NCBI RefSeq assembly: GCF_028369135.1 | Contig: NZ_JAPWHW010000006.1 | Coordinates: 62,001 to 126,000, forward strand | DNA length: 64,000 nt | Source of the DNA: Roseovarius sp. ZX-A-9 | Lineage (GTDB): Bacteria > Pseudomonadota > Alphaproteobacteria > Rhodobacterales > Rhodobacteraceae | Direction: 5' to 3' | Part shown: piece by piece, positions 43,767 to 52,313 of the stretch | How the letters are laid out: every line of letters begins with the position of its first letter | How positions within the stretch are numbered: the first letter of the stretch is position 1 | Program-made: the position numbers and the translations under genes | The notes under the pieces: generated by a model | What the model was told of the DNA's origin: nothing | The model's database searches: none | What the model saw: only the letters and a program-made list of their open reading frames with translations

Positions 43767-44738
43767 ATGTTCGTATCACGTTACTTTGGCGGCGCGATTG
43801 CCGCGCTGGCCGGGCTTGCCGTTGCCGCACAGGCCGACACATGGGATATGCCGACCCCTTATCCGGACGCGACATTCCACACCGCAAACATCCATCAGTT
43901 CGCCAAGGACGTGGCGGAGGCGACGGATGGCGCGCTCGAAATCAAGGTGCATTCCGCCGGGTCGCTGTTCAAGCACCCCGAGATCAGCAAGGCCGTGCGC
44001 AGCGGTCAGGTGCCCATCGGCGAGTTTTTCCTGTCGCTGCTGGCCAATGACAATCCGGTGTTCGGTGCCGATTCACTGCCTTTCCTAGCGACCAGCTACG
44101 ACGATGCCGAGCGTCTGTGGGCGGCGCAAAAGAGTGTTATCGACGGGCTGCTGGATGCGCAGGGCCTGATGGTGCTTTACGCCGTGCCATGGCCGCCGCA
44201 GGGCCTTTACACCACCAAGCAGATCGATTCAGTGGCGGACCTGGCGGGGCTGAAATTCCGCACCTATAACGCCACGCTCGAAGAATTCGCCAACCTTGCG
44301 GGCGCCGCGCCGACACAGGTCGAAGTGCCGGACATCCCGCAGGCCTTCTCGACCGGACGGGTCGAGGCGATGATCACCTCACCTTCCACCGGCGCCAACT
44401 CGAAGGCGTGGGATTTCCTGAGCCATTACACCGACATTCAGGCCTGGCTGCCCAAGAACATCATCGTGGTGAACAAGCGGTCCTTCCGCCGCCTTGACGA
44501 GGCCACCCAGAACGCGGTTCTCAAAGCGGCAGCGGCGGCAGAAGCCCGCGGCCTGGAAATGAGCAAGAAGGAGACCGATGAAAAGGTCGCTATCCTGCGT
44601 GAGAACGGCATCACGGTGGTCGAACCTTCGGAAGAGTTGATGAGCGGGCTGCGCGAGATTGGCGCACAGATGCTGGAGAACTGGAAGGCCGAAGCCGGCG
44701 ACGAAGGAGCCGCGCTGCTGGACGCCTACCAGAAGTAA
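43767..44738 (+). CDS. dctP: TRAP transporter substrate-binding protein, DctP family
   Basis: A 323-residue periplasmic receptor with signal peptide (residues 1-23, cleavage after AQA). WDMPTPYPDATFHTANIHQF starts the mature protein; LKFRTYNATLEEFANLAGA near 155 contains the Arg that binds the ligand carboxylate, and VEVPDIPQAFSTGRVEAMIT near 180 is the family hinge block. Because the operon continues into pxpBCA, 5-oxoproline (pyroglutamate) is the likely ligand. A hairpin terminator follows the gene and should make receptor mRNA more abundant than permease mRNA. Confidence 0.92.
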   Translation: MFVSRYFGGAIAALAGLAVAAQADTWDMPTPYPDATFHTANIHQFAKDVAEATDGALEIKVHSAGSLFKHPEISKAVRSGQVPIGEFFLSLLANDNPVFGADSLPFLATSYDDAERLWAAQKSVIDGLLDAQGLMVLYAVPWPPQGLYTTKQIDSVADLAGLKFRTYNATLEEFANLAGAAPTQVEVPDIPQAFSTGRVEAMITSPSTGANSKAWDFLSHYTDIQAWLPKNIIVVNKRSFRRLDEATQNAVLKAAAAAEARGLEMSKKETDEKVAILRENGITVVEPSEELMSGLREIGAQMLENWKAEAGDEGAALLDAYQK

Positions 44739-44750
44739 CCGAGAGACTGC

Positions 44751-44779
44751 GGCCGGGCGAATAATCGCCCGGCCTTTTT
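44751..44779 (+). terminator. Intergenic attenuating terminator after dctP
   Basis: GGCCGGGCGA (44751-44760) pairs perfectly with TCGCCCGGCC (44765-44774) around ATAA, followed by TTTTT. It lies between the receptor gene and the permease genes of one operon, a common way to keep receptor expression high. Confidence 0.88.
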
Positions 44780-44800
44780 CATCGACCAGGGGGGACGGTC

Positions 44801-45349
44801 ATGCGGCGCAGTCTTGATTTCATCTACAATACCGCGGGCGCGCTTGCCGCCTTCTTCATCGTCGCGATCGTCGCGCTGGTCTTTGCGCAGGTCTGTCTGA
44901 ACCTTGCGGACAAGGTCTCGGCCGCGATCACCGGTCAGGCAATCGGCCTGACAATCCCGTCTTACTCTGATTTCACCGGCTTTTTCCTCGCCGCTGCGAC
45001 CTTTCTCGCCCTGGCCTATTGCCTGCGGGCGGGTGGCCATATCCGGGTGACGCTGTTGCTGGGGCAGTTGCCCAAACGGGCGCAGCGCGGCTTCGAGATG
45101 CTGGTGACGGCCATTGCGCTGGCGATGACCGGTTACGCGACCTGGTACATGGGCCTTCTGGTCGCGGAGTCGCTGGAATACGGCGATCGCAGTTCCGGCA
45201 TGGTGTCGATCCCGATCTGGATACCGCAACTGCCTGTGGCGCTCGGCCTTGGCATCCTTACCCTCGCGCTGATCGATGAACTGGTCAGCCTCGCGCGCGG
45301 CGCCCCTGCCTCTTGGGATGGCAAGGGCGAAAACCTGCTGAGCGAATAG
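44801..45349 (+). CDS. dctQ: TRAP transporter small permease, DctQ family
   Basis: A 182-residue protein with four hydrophobic segments (near residues 10-32, 48-68, 88-110 and 135-155), the size and topology of DctQ. YCLRAGGHIRVTLLLGQLPK between helices 2 and 3 is the conserved GGHIRV loop of the family. It begins 62 bases after dctP, behind the attenuator, and is followed 11 bases later by dctM. Confidence 0.9.
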   Translation: MRRSLDFIYNTAGALAAFFIVAIVALVFAQVCLNLADKVSAAITGQAIGLTIPSYSDFTGFFLAAATFLALAYCLRAGGHIRVTLLLGQLPKRAQRGFEMLVTAIALAMTGYATWYMGLLVAESLEYGDRSSGMVSIPIWIPQLPVALGLGILTLALIDELVSLARGAPASWDGKGENLLSE

Positions 45350-45359
45350 GAGAACGCCG

Positions 45360-46655
45360 ATGTCCATCGCCATCCTTTCCCTCATCCTGCTGGTTTTGCT
45401 CTTTGCCTTTCTGGGGGCCGGGCTTTGGGTCGCCTTCGCGCTGCTGGGCGTCGGCATCGCCGCGATGGCGCTCTTTACCGACGCGCCGCTGGGGCTGGTC
45501 ATGGCCACGACCATGTGGGGCCATTCCAACAGTTGGGCACTGGCCGCGCTGCCGCTGTTCATCTGGATGGGAGAGATCCTGTTTCGCTCGCGCCTGAGCG
45601 AGGACATGTTCGCAGGTCTCAGCCCCTGGATGAACCGCCTCCCGGGGCAGTTGCTGCACGTCAACATCTTTGCCTGCGGGATATTTGCTGCGGTCTCCGG
45701 CTCCTCCGCCGCAACCGCCGCCACAATCGGCAAGCTGTCGATCCCCGAACTCAGCGCGCGCGGCTATCCCGAGAAACTGGTGATCGGCACGCTGGCCGGG
45801 TCGGCCACGCTGGGCCTGCTCATTCCGCCGTCGATCATCCTGATCGTCTATGGCGTGGCAACCGAACAATCCATCGCCCGCCTGTTTGTGGCTGGCGTGC
45901 TGCCCGGCGTGCTGCTGGTCACGCTCTTTGTCGGCTATGTGATCGTCTGGGCGCTGCTCAACCGAGCGTCGCTGCCGGTCGAGGACATGCGCGTGGGTTT
46001 TCGCGAAAAGCTGCACCGGGCGCGCCGCCTGCTGCCGGTGATGGGGCTGATCGCGGGGGTCATCGGGTCGATCTATGCCGGGATCGCCTCGCCCACCGAT
46101 GCCGCCGCCGTTGGCGTCGTATTGGCGCTCGTCCTGTCGTGGAGCACCGGCACGCTGACGCGCAAGAGCTTCGTCCACGGGCTGATGGGGGCAACCGTGA
46201 CGTCGTGCATGATCGCCTTCATTCTGGCGGGGGCGTCGTTTCTGACGGTCGCCATGGGGTTCACGGGGATTCCACGGGTTCTGGCGGAATGGATCGGCGG
46301 CATGGGCCTGTCGACCTTTACACTGCTGGCCGCGCTCACGCTCTTCTTTGTCGTTCTGGGCTGCTTCCTCGATGGTATTTCCGTGGTCGTGCTGACCGCA
46401 TCGGTGATCATGCCGATGGTGCTGGAGGCGGGTATCGATCCGCTGTGGTTCGGCATCTTTCTAGTGATCGTGGTCGAGATGAGCCAGATTACCCCGCCGG
46501 TTGGCTTCAACCTCTTTGTCCTTCAATCACTGACCGGGCGGGACATCCTGACCGTGGCCCGTGCGGCGCTGCCGTTCTTCTTCCTGATGGTGCTGGCGCT
46601 GGCAATCATCGTCGTTTTCCCCGCAATTGTGACCTACCTTCCGGAGCAGATGTGA
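45360..46655 (+). CDS. dctM: TRAP transporter large permease, DctM family
   Basis: A 431-residue membrane protein with about twelve helices. FAAVSGSSAATAATIGKLSI near 110 and GTLAGSATLGLLIPPSIILI near 145 are family hallmarks; VVEMSQITPPVGFNLFVLQS near 375 is the conserved late loop. It is the sodium-coupled translocator partner of DctP and DctQ. Its TGA overlaps the GTG start of pxpB (GTGA), linking transport directly with 5-oxoproline hydrolysis. Confidence 0.93.
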   Translation: MSIAILSLILLVLLFAFLGAGLWVAFALLGVGIAAMALFTDAPLGLVMATTMWGHSNSWALAALPLFIWMGEILFRSRLSEDMFAGLSPWMNRLPGQLLHVNIFACGIFAAVSGSSAATAATIGKLSIPELSARGYPEKLVIGTLAGSATLGLLIPPSIILIVYGVATEQSIARLFVAGVLPGVLLVTLFVGYVIVWALLNRASLPVEDMRVGFREKLHRARRLLPVMGLIAGVIGSIYAGIASPTDAAAVGVVLALVLSWSTGTLTRKSFVHGLMGATVTSCMIAFILAGASFLTVAMGFTGIPRVLAEWIGGMGLSTFTLLAALTLFFVVLGCFLDGISVVVLTASVIMPMVLEAGIDPLWFGIFLVIVVEMSQITPPVGFNLFVLQSLTGRDILTVARAALPFFFLMVLALAIIVVFPAIVTYLPEQM

Positions 46656-47395
46656 CCCAGCCCCTGTCCGATCCCATGCCGCAAATCGTCACTGCGGGTG
46701 TTGATGGAATGCTGGTGCGGTTCGCCGACCGGCTGAGCGAGCCCGCCAACCGCGCCGCGCTGGCATTCCGGGCCGCCGTGGAAAGCCTTGGCTGGGACGG
46801 GGTCGAGGAAACGTCCTCTACCCTCGTTTCGACCTTTCTGCGCTTCGATCCATTGCATTTGTCCCATGACGATCTGCGCGCACAGTTGGCGACCCTGCTG
46901 AAATCCCAAGACTGGTATGCCGCAGATCTGCCCCAAGGCCGGCGGTTGTGGCGCATTCCGGCGGTCTTTGGCACCGACATGGCGCCGCAACTGGAACAGG
47001 CGGCACAGGCTGCAGGCATGACCGAAAGCGAGGCGATCGCCTCCCTGACCCGGGCGCGCGTGCGGGTCCAGTCCATCGGCTTTGCCCCCGGACAGCCCTA
47101 TCTGGGCGAGTTGCCGGAGGCCTGGGACATCTCGCGCCAGAGCACGATCACGCCGCGCGTGCCAGCCGGTGCGGTGGCCGTCGCGATACGGCAGTTCGTG
47201 GTGTTTTCACGCCCTTCCCCCACCGGGTGGCTGCATGTTGCGCAGATCTCGGCACAGCTGTTCCGGCCCGAGGCCGATACACCCTTTCTGCTGCGCCCCG
47301 GCGACGACGTGCAATTCATCGCGACCGAGCCCGGCGCGCTGGAACAGATGCGCAGCGACCCACAGGGCGGCGCTACGTCAGAGGCAATCGAATGA
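46652..47395 (+). CDS. pxpB: 5-oxoprolinase subunit B
   Basis: A 247-residue KipI/PxpB protein; with PxpA and PxpC it forms the ATP-dependent prokaryotic 5-oxoprolinase that turns pyroglutamate into glutamate. VRVQSIGFAPGQPYLGELPE near residue 140 and TPRVPAGAVAVAIRQ near 170 are the conserved cyclophilin-like-fold blocks. GTG at 46652 overlaps the dctM stop and follows CGGAG. The TGA overlaps the pxpC ATG. Confidence 0.9.
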   Translation: MTQPLSDPMPQIVTAGVDGMLVRFADRLSEPANRAALAFRAAVESLGWDGVEETSSTLVSTFLRFDPLHLSHDDLRAQLATLLKSQDWYAADLPQGRRLWRIPAVFGTDMAPQLEQAAQAAGMTESEAIASLTRARVRVQSIGFAPGQPYLGELPEAWDISRQSTITPRVPAGAVAVAIRQFVVFSRPSPTGWLHVAQISAQLFRPEADTPFLLRPGDDVQFIATEPGALEQMRSDPQGGATSEAIE

Positions 47396-48408
47396 CCCGC
47401 ATGTTGACCATTCACCGCGCCGGGCCGGGCATGACGGTGCAGGATGCAGGCCGCCCCGGCTGGCTCGATTTCGGCCTGTCGCGCGGCGGGGCCGCCGACA
47501 TGCTGGCGCTGGCCGAGGGCGCGGCGCTGCTGGGCGAAAAGGGCACGCATACGGCCATTGAAATGGCCGCGATGGGCGGAGAGTTCGAAGCGTCAGAGGA
47601 TATGCGCATCGCGCTGACCGGCGCACCGATGAAAGCCAGCATCGCTGGCACAAGCTTGGCCTGGAATGCCAGCCACCTTCTGCCCGCGGGCGCGCGGCTG
47701 AGCATCGGCGCGGCGCAGACCGGCAATTACGGATATCTGCATGTCGGTGGCGGCATCGACACGCCCGAGCACCTGGGCGCGCGCTCGGCCCATATTGCAG
47801 CAGGCGTCGGTGCGGCACTGGACTCCGACACCGTTCTGAAGATCGGCCCTGACCGGGGTGGTGCCACGGGTATGACGCTGGATGTGGAGGACCGCTTTGG
47901 CGGTGGCGAGATCCGCATCGTCGCCAGTTTTCAGACCAAGCTCTTTGCCCAAGAGGAACTGACCCGACTGGAGGCCACCGAGCTGCGCCGCGACCCGCGC
48001 GGCAACCGCATGGGCATCCGGCTGGAACCTGACGGTGACGGCTTTCACGCGGAAAGCGGGCGTACTGTCGTATCAGAGGTGGTCATGCCCGGCGATATCC
48101 AGGTCACCGGCGATGGCACGCCCTTCGTGCTGATGACCGAGTGCCAGACCACGGGCGGCTATCCGCGTATCGGCACGGTTCTGCCCTGCGATCTGCGCCG
48201 CGTGGCACAGGCAGCCCCCGGCGCGCGGCTACGGTTCCGCTTTGTCACGCTGGCGGAAGCCGTCGAGCTGGAGCGCGCGGATCGCAAGATGCTGGCAACG
48301 CTGCCGCAGCGTCTGCGCGCGCTGATACGCGACCCGCACATGATGACCGACCTGCTGTCCTATCAACTGATCAGCGGTGTCGTCAGTGGCACCGAAGACG
48401 ACCCGTAA
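47392..48408 (+). CDS. pxpC: 5-oxoprolinase subunit C
   Basis: A 338-residue KipA/PxpC protein. LTIHRAGPGMTVQDAGRPGW with LSRGGAAD after it is the classic biotin-dependent-carboxylase-like N-terminus; GYLHVGGGIDTPEHLGARSA near 120 and LMTECQTTGGYPRIGTVLPC near 245 are also conserved. It completes the PxpBC half of 5-oxoprolinase. Start overlaps the pxpB stop by ATGA. It is 35 bases before pxpA. Confidence 0.92.
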   Translation: MTRMLTIHRAGPGMTVQDAGRPGWLDFGLSRGGAADMLALAEGAALLGEKGTHTAIEMAAMGGEFEASEDMRIALTGAPMKASIAGTSLAWNASHLLPAGARLSIGAAQTGNYGYLHVGGGIDTPEHLGARSAHIAAGVGAALDSDTVLKIGPDRGGATGMTLDVEDRFGGGEIRIVASFQTKLFAQEELTRLEATELRRDPRGNRMGIRLEPDGDGFHAESGRTVVSEVVMPGDIQVTGDGTPFVLMTECQTTGGYPRIGTVLPCDLRRVAQAAPGARLRFRFVTLAEAVELERADRKMLATLPQRLRALIRDPHMMTDLLSYQLISGVVSGTEDDP

Positions 48409-48443
48409 AACACCCTCTGGAACGACCACGAAGGAGACCTCAA

Positions 48444-49238
48444 ATGACCAGATCTGTCGACCTGAACGCCGATATGGGCGAAGGCTATGGCGCGTGGGAC
48501 ATCGGCGACGATGCCGCACTGCTGAAAATCGTCACCTCGGCCAACATCGCCTGCGGCATGCATGCGGGCGACTGGAATGTGATGGCGCGCACCATGGCGG
48601 CCGCGGTGCAGAACGGTGTCGGGATCGGCGCGCATCCCGGCTTTCCCGATCTGCACGGGTTCGGCCGCAACCGCATGAATCTGCCGCTGCCGTCGCTGCA
48701 AAACCTGGTGCGCTATCAGGTTGGTGCAGCGCAGGCGATGGCCCGCGCAGCGGGCGGCGCGGTGCGTCATCTGAAACTGCACGGCGCGCTGGCCAACATG
48801 ACGTCCGAGGATGAGGCAATGGCGCGGGCCTGCTACGAAGCGGCGCTGTCGGTGGCGCCGGATATCATCATCATGGTGCTTGCAGGCACCGCGCAACAGC
48901 GCGCGGCGACCGATCTGGGCTGTGGCATGGCCTGCGAGATTTTCGCGGATCGCGCCTATAACGACGATGCAACGCTGGTGGACCGTTCCCTGCCCGGCGC
49001 GGTGATCCACGACCCTGACGTGGCAGGCCCGCGCATAGCCGAGATGGTCCGTGAAGGAGCGATCATCACAGCCAGCGGCAAACGCATCGAGACGCGCATC
49101 GACACGATCTGCCTGCATGGCGACACGCCCACCGCAGTGAAGATCGCAGGCGAAGTGCGCCGCGCGCTGGAAGGTAACGGCGTGACGCTGGCGCAGTTCT
49201 CGGGCGCACCGGGGGGATACGCGCCCTATTCTGCCTAA
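48444..49238 (+). CDS. pxpA: 5-oxoprolinase subunit A (LamB/YcsF family)
   Basis: A 264-residue LamB/YcsF protein. VDLNADMGEGYGAWDIGDD at the N-terminus, SANIACGMHAGDWNVMARTM near 30, GIGAHPGFPDLHGFGRNRMN near 60 and VRHLKLHGALANM near 110 are the hallmark His/Asp-rich metal-site blocks. It supplies the hydrolytic half of 5-oxoprolinase. ATG at 48444 follows a perfect AAGGAGACCTCAA. The last base-pairs overlap the stop of the convergent small gene on the other strand. Confidence 0.93.
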   Translation: MTRSVDLNADMGEGYGAWDIGDDAALLKIVTSANIACGMHAGDWNVMARTMAAAVQNGVGIGAHPGFPDLHGFGRNRMNLPLPSLQNLVRYQVGAAQAMARAAGGAVRHLKLHGALANMTSEDEAMARACYEAALSVAPDIIIMVLAGTAQQRAATDLGCGMACEIFADRAYNDDATLVDRSLPGAVIHDPDVAGPRIAEMVREGAIITASGKRIETRIDTICLHGDTPTAVKIAGEVRRALEGNGVTLAQFSGAPGGYAPYSA

Positions 49239-49459
49239 TTCGTGGGCGCGGGTTCGGGCGGCAACAGCGAACAGCCGTCCAGCGCCTCCCCCTTGGCCAG
49301 GGCCGCTTCGCATGCCTTGGCCTTTCGGGCCGCGTGGATCTTCTGCATGCTGCCTTTGCGCGCGGCGCAGACATCGCATTCGGGCCTGTCAGGAATGGTC
49401 CCCTGCCCGCCCACCGGCTCTGCAAGCACGAGCAACGCCGCCAGTAAAAACCCCATCAT
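49235..49459 (-). CDS. Small secreted cysteine-containing protein coupled to a flavoprotein gene
   Basis: A 74-residue protein: MMGFLLAALLVLAEPVGGQG is a likely signal peptide, followed by PDRPECDVCAARKGS with a CxxC, a basic helix (KIHAARKAKACEAALAKGEA) and a proline-rich end. There are four cysteines. The ATG at 49459 overlaps the TGA of the TMADH-like gene (ATGA), which argues that it is real and coexpressed. Function is unknown; a periplasmic redox or metal-binding role is only a guess. Confidence 0.6.
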   Translation of the reverse strand: MMGFLLAALLVLAEPVGGQGTIPDRPECDVCAARKGSMQKIHAARKAKACEAALAKGEALDGCSLLPPEPAPTN

Positions 49460-51522
49460 CGCGCCTCCGATCCGACATCAATCCGGTCATGGCGCAGCGG
49501 TTCGTCCATCTCGACCACCGTGCCCAATTCTCGCGCGTAGCGATGCCCGGCATAGACCGCCGAGGCGATGATCGCTGGCGCCTCGCAATCTCCGATACGG
49601 TGCAAGGTGAATGGCAGCCCTTCGGCCCCTTCCCCCGCCCGCAGGTCGTGAAAGAGAGTATCGACTGGCCTGCGCGCGGTCACCATCACCACGTGGCGAG
49701 CGGGCAGCCTGCGTTCGGCACCGGTATAGGCGCAGGCCAGTTGCACCTCTTGCCCGTCGAAACCAGCGATGACATGCGCCGTTTCGATCCCGATCCCGAG
49801 GGTCATCATGTGGGTGCGAATGCGCCACCGCTCAGAGGTATTCGCGGCCCAGCGCGACACGCTGTCAGACGGCGTGCAATAGGTCACGTCCAGCCCCGCC
49901 TGATGCAGCCTCTCGGCGATGACGCCGCCCATGTAATAGCCGTCGCCGTCATAAACCAGTGTCGGCCCGTCCGGCAGGGTGCCCTCCATGATATCGTCGG
50001 GCGTCAGCACCCGGGTGGCCGCGTCCCCCGTGGCAATCTGATGGAACACCTCGTCATCGAACATCTCCTTGCGCCAGCGCGCGCCCGTGGCGATAGCCAC
50101 GTGATCGGCCTCGACCGCCATCACATCGGCCACGCCCATCACGCTTTCGCGGAAGATATCCACGTTAGGCATGACCAGCAGTTGCTGTTCGCGGTAGTCG
50201 CGTACGCGGATATACTCGGACATCCCCGGCAGCGCCGCTTCGCGCGTCACCCGCCCACCGATCTCGCGGCCTGCTTCGGCCAGCATCACCTCGTAGCCGC
50301 GCTGGCCAAGTGCGCGCGCGGCCTCCAGCCCCGCGGGGCCGGCGCCGACCACCAGCACCCGGCCCTCGGTCGGCTTCTCGGCAATGATCTCGGGGTGCCA
50401 GCCGCGTCGCCATTCCTCGCCCATTGTCGGATTCTGGGTGCAACGGATCGGGGCGCTCAGACTGTCACCGGCATAGCAAATGTTGCAGCCGATGCATTCG
50501 CGTATGTCCTCCGGGCGGCCCTCTTCGATCTTGCGCGGCAGGAACGGGTCAGCGATGGACGGGCGCGCCGCGCCGATAAAATCGGTGACGCCACGCCGGA
50601 TTTGGGACACCATCGTATCAGGCGAGGTAAAACGGCCCACCGTCACCACAGGCTTGTCCGTGACGGACTTTACCCATGACATGTAGGGTTCCAGCGGAGC
50701 CTCCTTGACGAAGCGCGAGACGCCCATTTCCAGGGAATAATCAGCGATATTGATGTCCCACAGGTCCGGCAATCCCTGCAGCATCTGGAACATGTCGCGG
50801 CGCTCGCCCTCGATCGGCACGCCGTCCTCGCCGATTTCTTCGTCAGCGGAAAACCGGACGGCGACGGCGCAGGTATCGCCCACCGCGTCCTTGGTTTCCT
50901 CGATCAGTTCGCGCACGAGGCGCACGCGGTTCTCCAGTGACCCGCCATATTCGTCGCTGCGCGTATTCATGCGCGGGTTGAGGAAATTCGACAGCATGTA
51001 GCCGTGGGTCGCATAGACATAGACGATATCGAAGCCCGCATCGCGCGCCCGGATCGCGGCGCGTTTGTGCCAGTGGCGGAAGGTGCGGATATCGTCCTTG
51101 TCCATCGCGCGGCACTGGAACGGATGTCCGGCGGTGTTGGGCACGCTGGCCAGATCCATCGGCGGCAGGCGGCTCATCATGTTGGGTGACCGCGCGCCGC
51201 CATACCAAAGCTCTGCCCCGGCCAGCGATCCGTGCGCGTGGACCGCATCGGTCATCAGCCGGTGCGCGCGCACATCGCTGTCGTCCCAGAGAGAGGCATA
51301 GGCATGCGGCAGATCATCCGACGTGGGGTGGATGGAATTGTATTCGGTGCAAACCACGCCCCAGCCGCCTTCGGCCTTGACCCCGCGCATCGCCGCCAGC
51401 GTGCGCGGGCGCAAGAACCCCATGCCGGTACAATGGGGCACCTGATAGAACCGGTTGGGCGCGGTCACCGGCCCAATCTGCATCGGCTCGAACAGGATGT
51501 CGTACCTTCGGTCTCTGCTCAT
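49456..51522 (-). CDS. Trimethylamine-dehydrogenase-like flavoprotein with altered substrate pocket
   Basis: A 688-residue FMN/4Fe-4S/ADP-domain protein. RFYQVPHCTGMG keeps the cysteine (residue 31) that carries 6-S-cysteinyl-FMN in trimethylamine dehydrogenase; VVCTEYNSIHP keeps Tyr60. The Fe-S motif ECIGCNICYAGDSLSAPIRC and RRGWHPE match. But of the aromatic bowl that binds trimethylamine, Trp264 and Trp355 are missing: those regions read DYSLEMGVSRF and CYAGDSLSAP. The enzyme therefore probably oxidises another secondary or tertiary amine. ATG at 51522 with GGAG eight bases upstream is preferred over a GTG at 51531. It follows a TetR gene and the ABC transporter in one minus-strand run. 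Confidence 0.85.
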   Translation of the reverse strand: MSRDRRYDILFEPMQIGPVTAPNRFYQVPHCTGMGFLRPRTLAAMRGVKAEGGWGVVCTEYNSIHPTSDDLPHAYASLWDDSDVRAHRLMTDAVHAHGSLAGAELWYGGARSPNMMSRLPPMDLASVPNTAGHPFQCRAMDKDDIRTFRHWHKRAAIRARDAGFDIVYVYATHGYMLSNFLNPRMNTRSDEYGGSLENRVRLVRELIEETKDAVGDTCAVAVRFSADEEIGEDGVPIEGERRDMFQMLQGLPDLWDINIADYSLEMGVSRFVKEAPLEPYMSWVKSVTDKPVVTVGRFTSPDTMVSQIRRGVTDFIGAARPSIADPFLPRKIEEGRPEDIRECIGCNICYAGDSLSAPIRCTQNPTMGEEWRRGWHPEIIAEKPTEGRVLVVGAGPAGLEAARALGQRGYEVMLAEAGREIGGRVTREAALPGMSEYIRVRDYREQQLLVMPNVDIFRESVMGVADVMAVEADHVAIATGARWRKEMFDDEVFHQIATGDAATRVLTPDDIMEGTLPDGPTLVYDGDGYYMGGVIAERLHQAGLDVTYCTPSDSVSRWAANTSERWRIRTHMMTLGIGIETAHVIAGFDGQEVQLACAYTGAERRLPARHVVMVTARRPVDTLFHDLRAGEGAEGLPFTLHRIGDCEAPAIIASAVYAGHRYARELGTVVEMDEPLRHDRIDVGSEAR

Positions 51523-51549
51523 GTGGTTCACTCCATTTGCGGCGGATGT

Positions 51550-52245
51550 TCAATCAATGCCCGTCTTGCTCGCACCCTCACTGTCAAAGATCGGCATGGC
51601 GATATGGCGGGGAAAGACCGACGCCAGATAGGCCCGTATCTGTGCCTTGGCCTGTGGGCGGCTGAAATGCTCGGGATACATCAGGATATTGAGGCAGATT
51701 CCGTCATAGAGCCCTTCGAGCGTGTAGGCGATCTGCTGTGCGGGCGGTCCGGTGTGGTCGCCCTCGCCGATGATCTCTGCGCAGAGCGCCCTGGACACGC
51801 CCAGTCGTTCATCGTCGATCTGGTCCACCAGATCGCGATACCGCGCCCGCCGCCCGGCCTCGCCGTAAAAGGCGTACCAGACGGCCAGCTTCTTGCGCGT
51901 GCAGATCCGCGGGTGAAAATGCGCATCAACGATGGCGAGCAGTTTTTCGGGCGCGCCCAGTCCGGCGTCACGGTAGGATTTCATCCAGTGGTCGTGATGC
52001 TCGCGGGCCAGATACATCAGCGTTTCTTCCAGCAGGTTCTGCTTGCTCTGGAAATGAAAGTTGACGATCCCGATCGACAATCCGGCAAACTCGGTCACGG
52101 TGGACATGGTGGTACCGGCGATGCCGTGTTTGGCAATCGAATTGATGGTTGCATCAATCAACTGCTGGCGCCGCACCTCCTTGGAGGCAGTGCGCCGGGA
52201 CGCCGGTGCCTTGCGGTCTGCGCTGGAGGGCTTGGTCGTCGGCAT
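51550..52245 (-). CDS. TetR-family regulator, BetI-like
   Basis: A 231-residue regulator with a basic N-terminal tail (about 1-22). The helix-turn-helix spans TINSIAKHGIAGTTMSTVTE and FAGLSIGIVNFHFQSKQNLL, close to BetI. The rest is a helical ligand domain (WYAFYGEAGRRARYRDLVDQ near 115). BetI senses choline; here the neighbours are a polyamine-type ABC transporter and a TMADH-like enzyme, so a quaternary or methylated amine is a plausible effector. ATG at 52245 with GAGGA upstream is used. It lies 68 bases after the ABC ATPase gene and 27 bases before the flavoprotein start. Confidence 0.88.
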   Translation of the reverse strand: MPTTKPSSADRKAPASRRTASKEVRRQQLIDATINSIAKHGIAGTTMSTVTEFAGLSIGIVNFHFQSKQNLLEETLMYLAREHHDHWMKSYRDAGLGAPEKLLAIVDAHFHPRICTRKKLAVWYAFYGEAGRRARYRDLVDQIDDERLGVSRALCAEIIGEGDHTGPPAQQIAYTLEGLYDGICLNILMYPEHFSRPQAKAQIRAYLASVFPRHIAMPIFDSEGASKTGID

Positions 52246-52313
52246 GGCAATATTGTCCTCGGAGTGGTGGTCCCGGCTCTTGGTCGGCGGCGGGTTGGTG
52301 GTGCCCGGGCGCG

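Noticed and set aside
45425-46651. Upstream extension of pxpB inside dctM
   Set aside because: This out-of-frame part is arginine-rich and covers a clear DctM protein; pxpB starts at the GTG overlapping the dctM stop.
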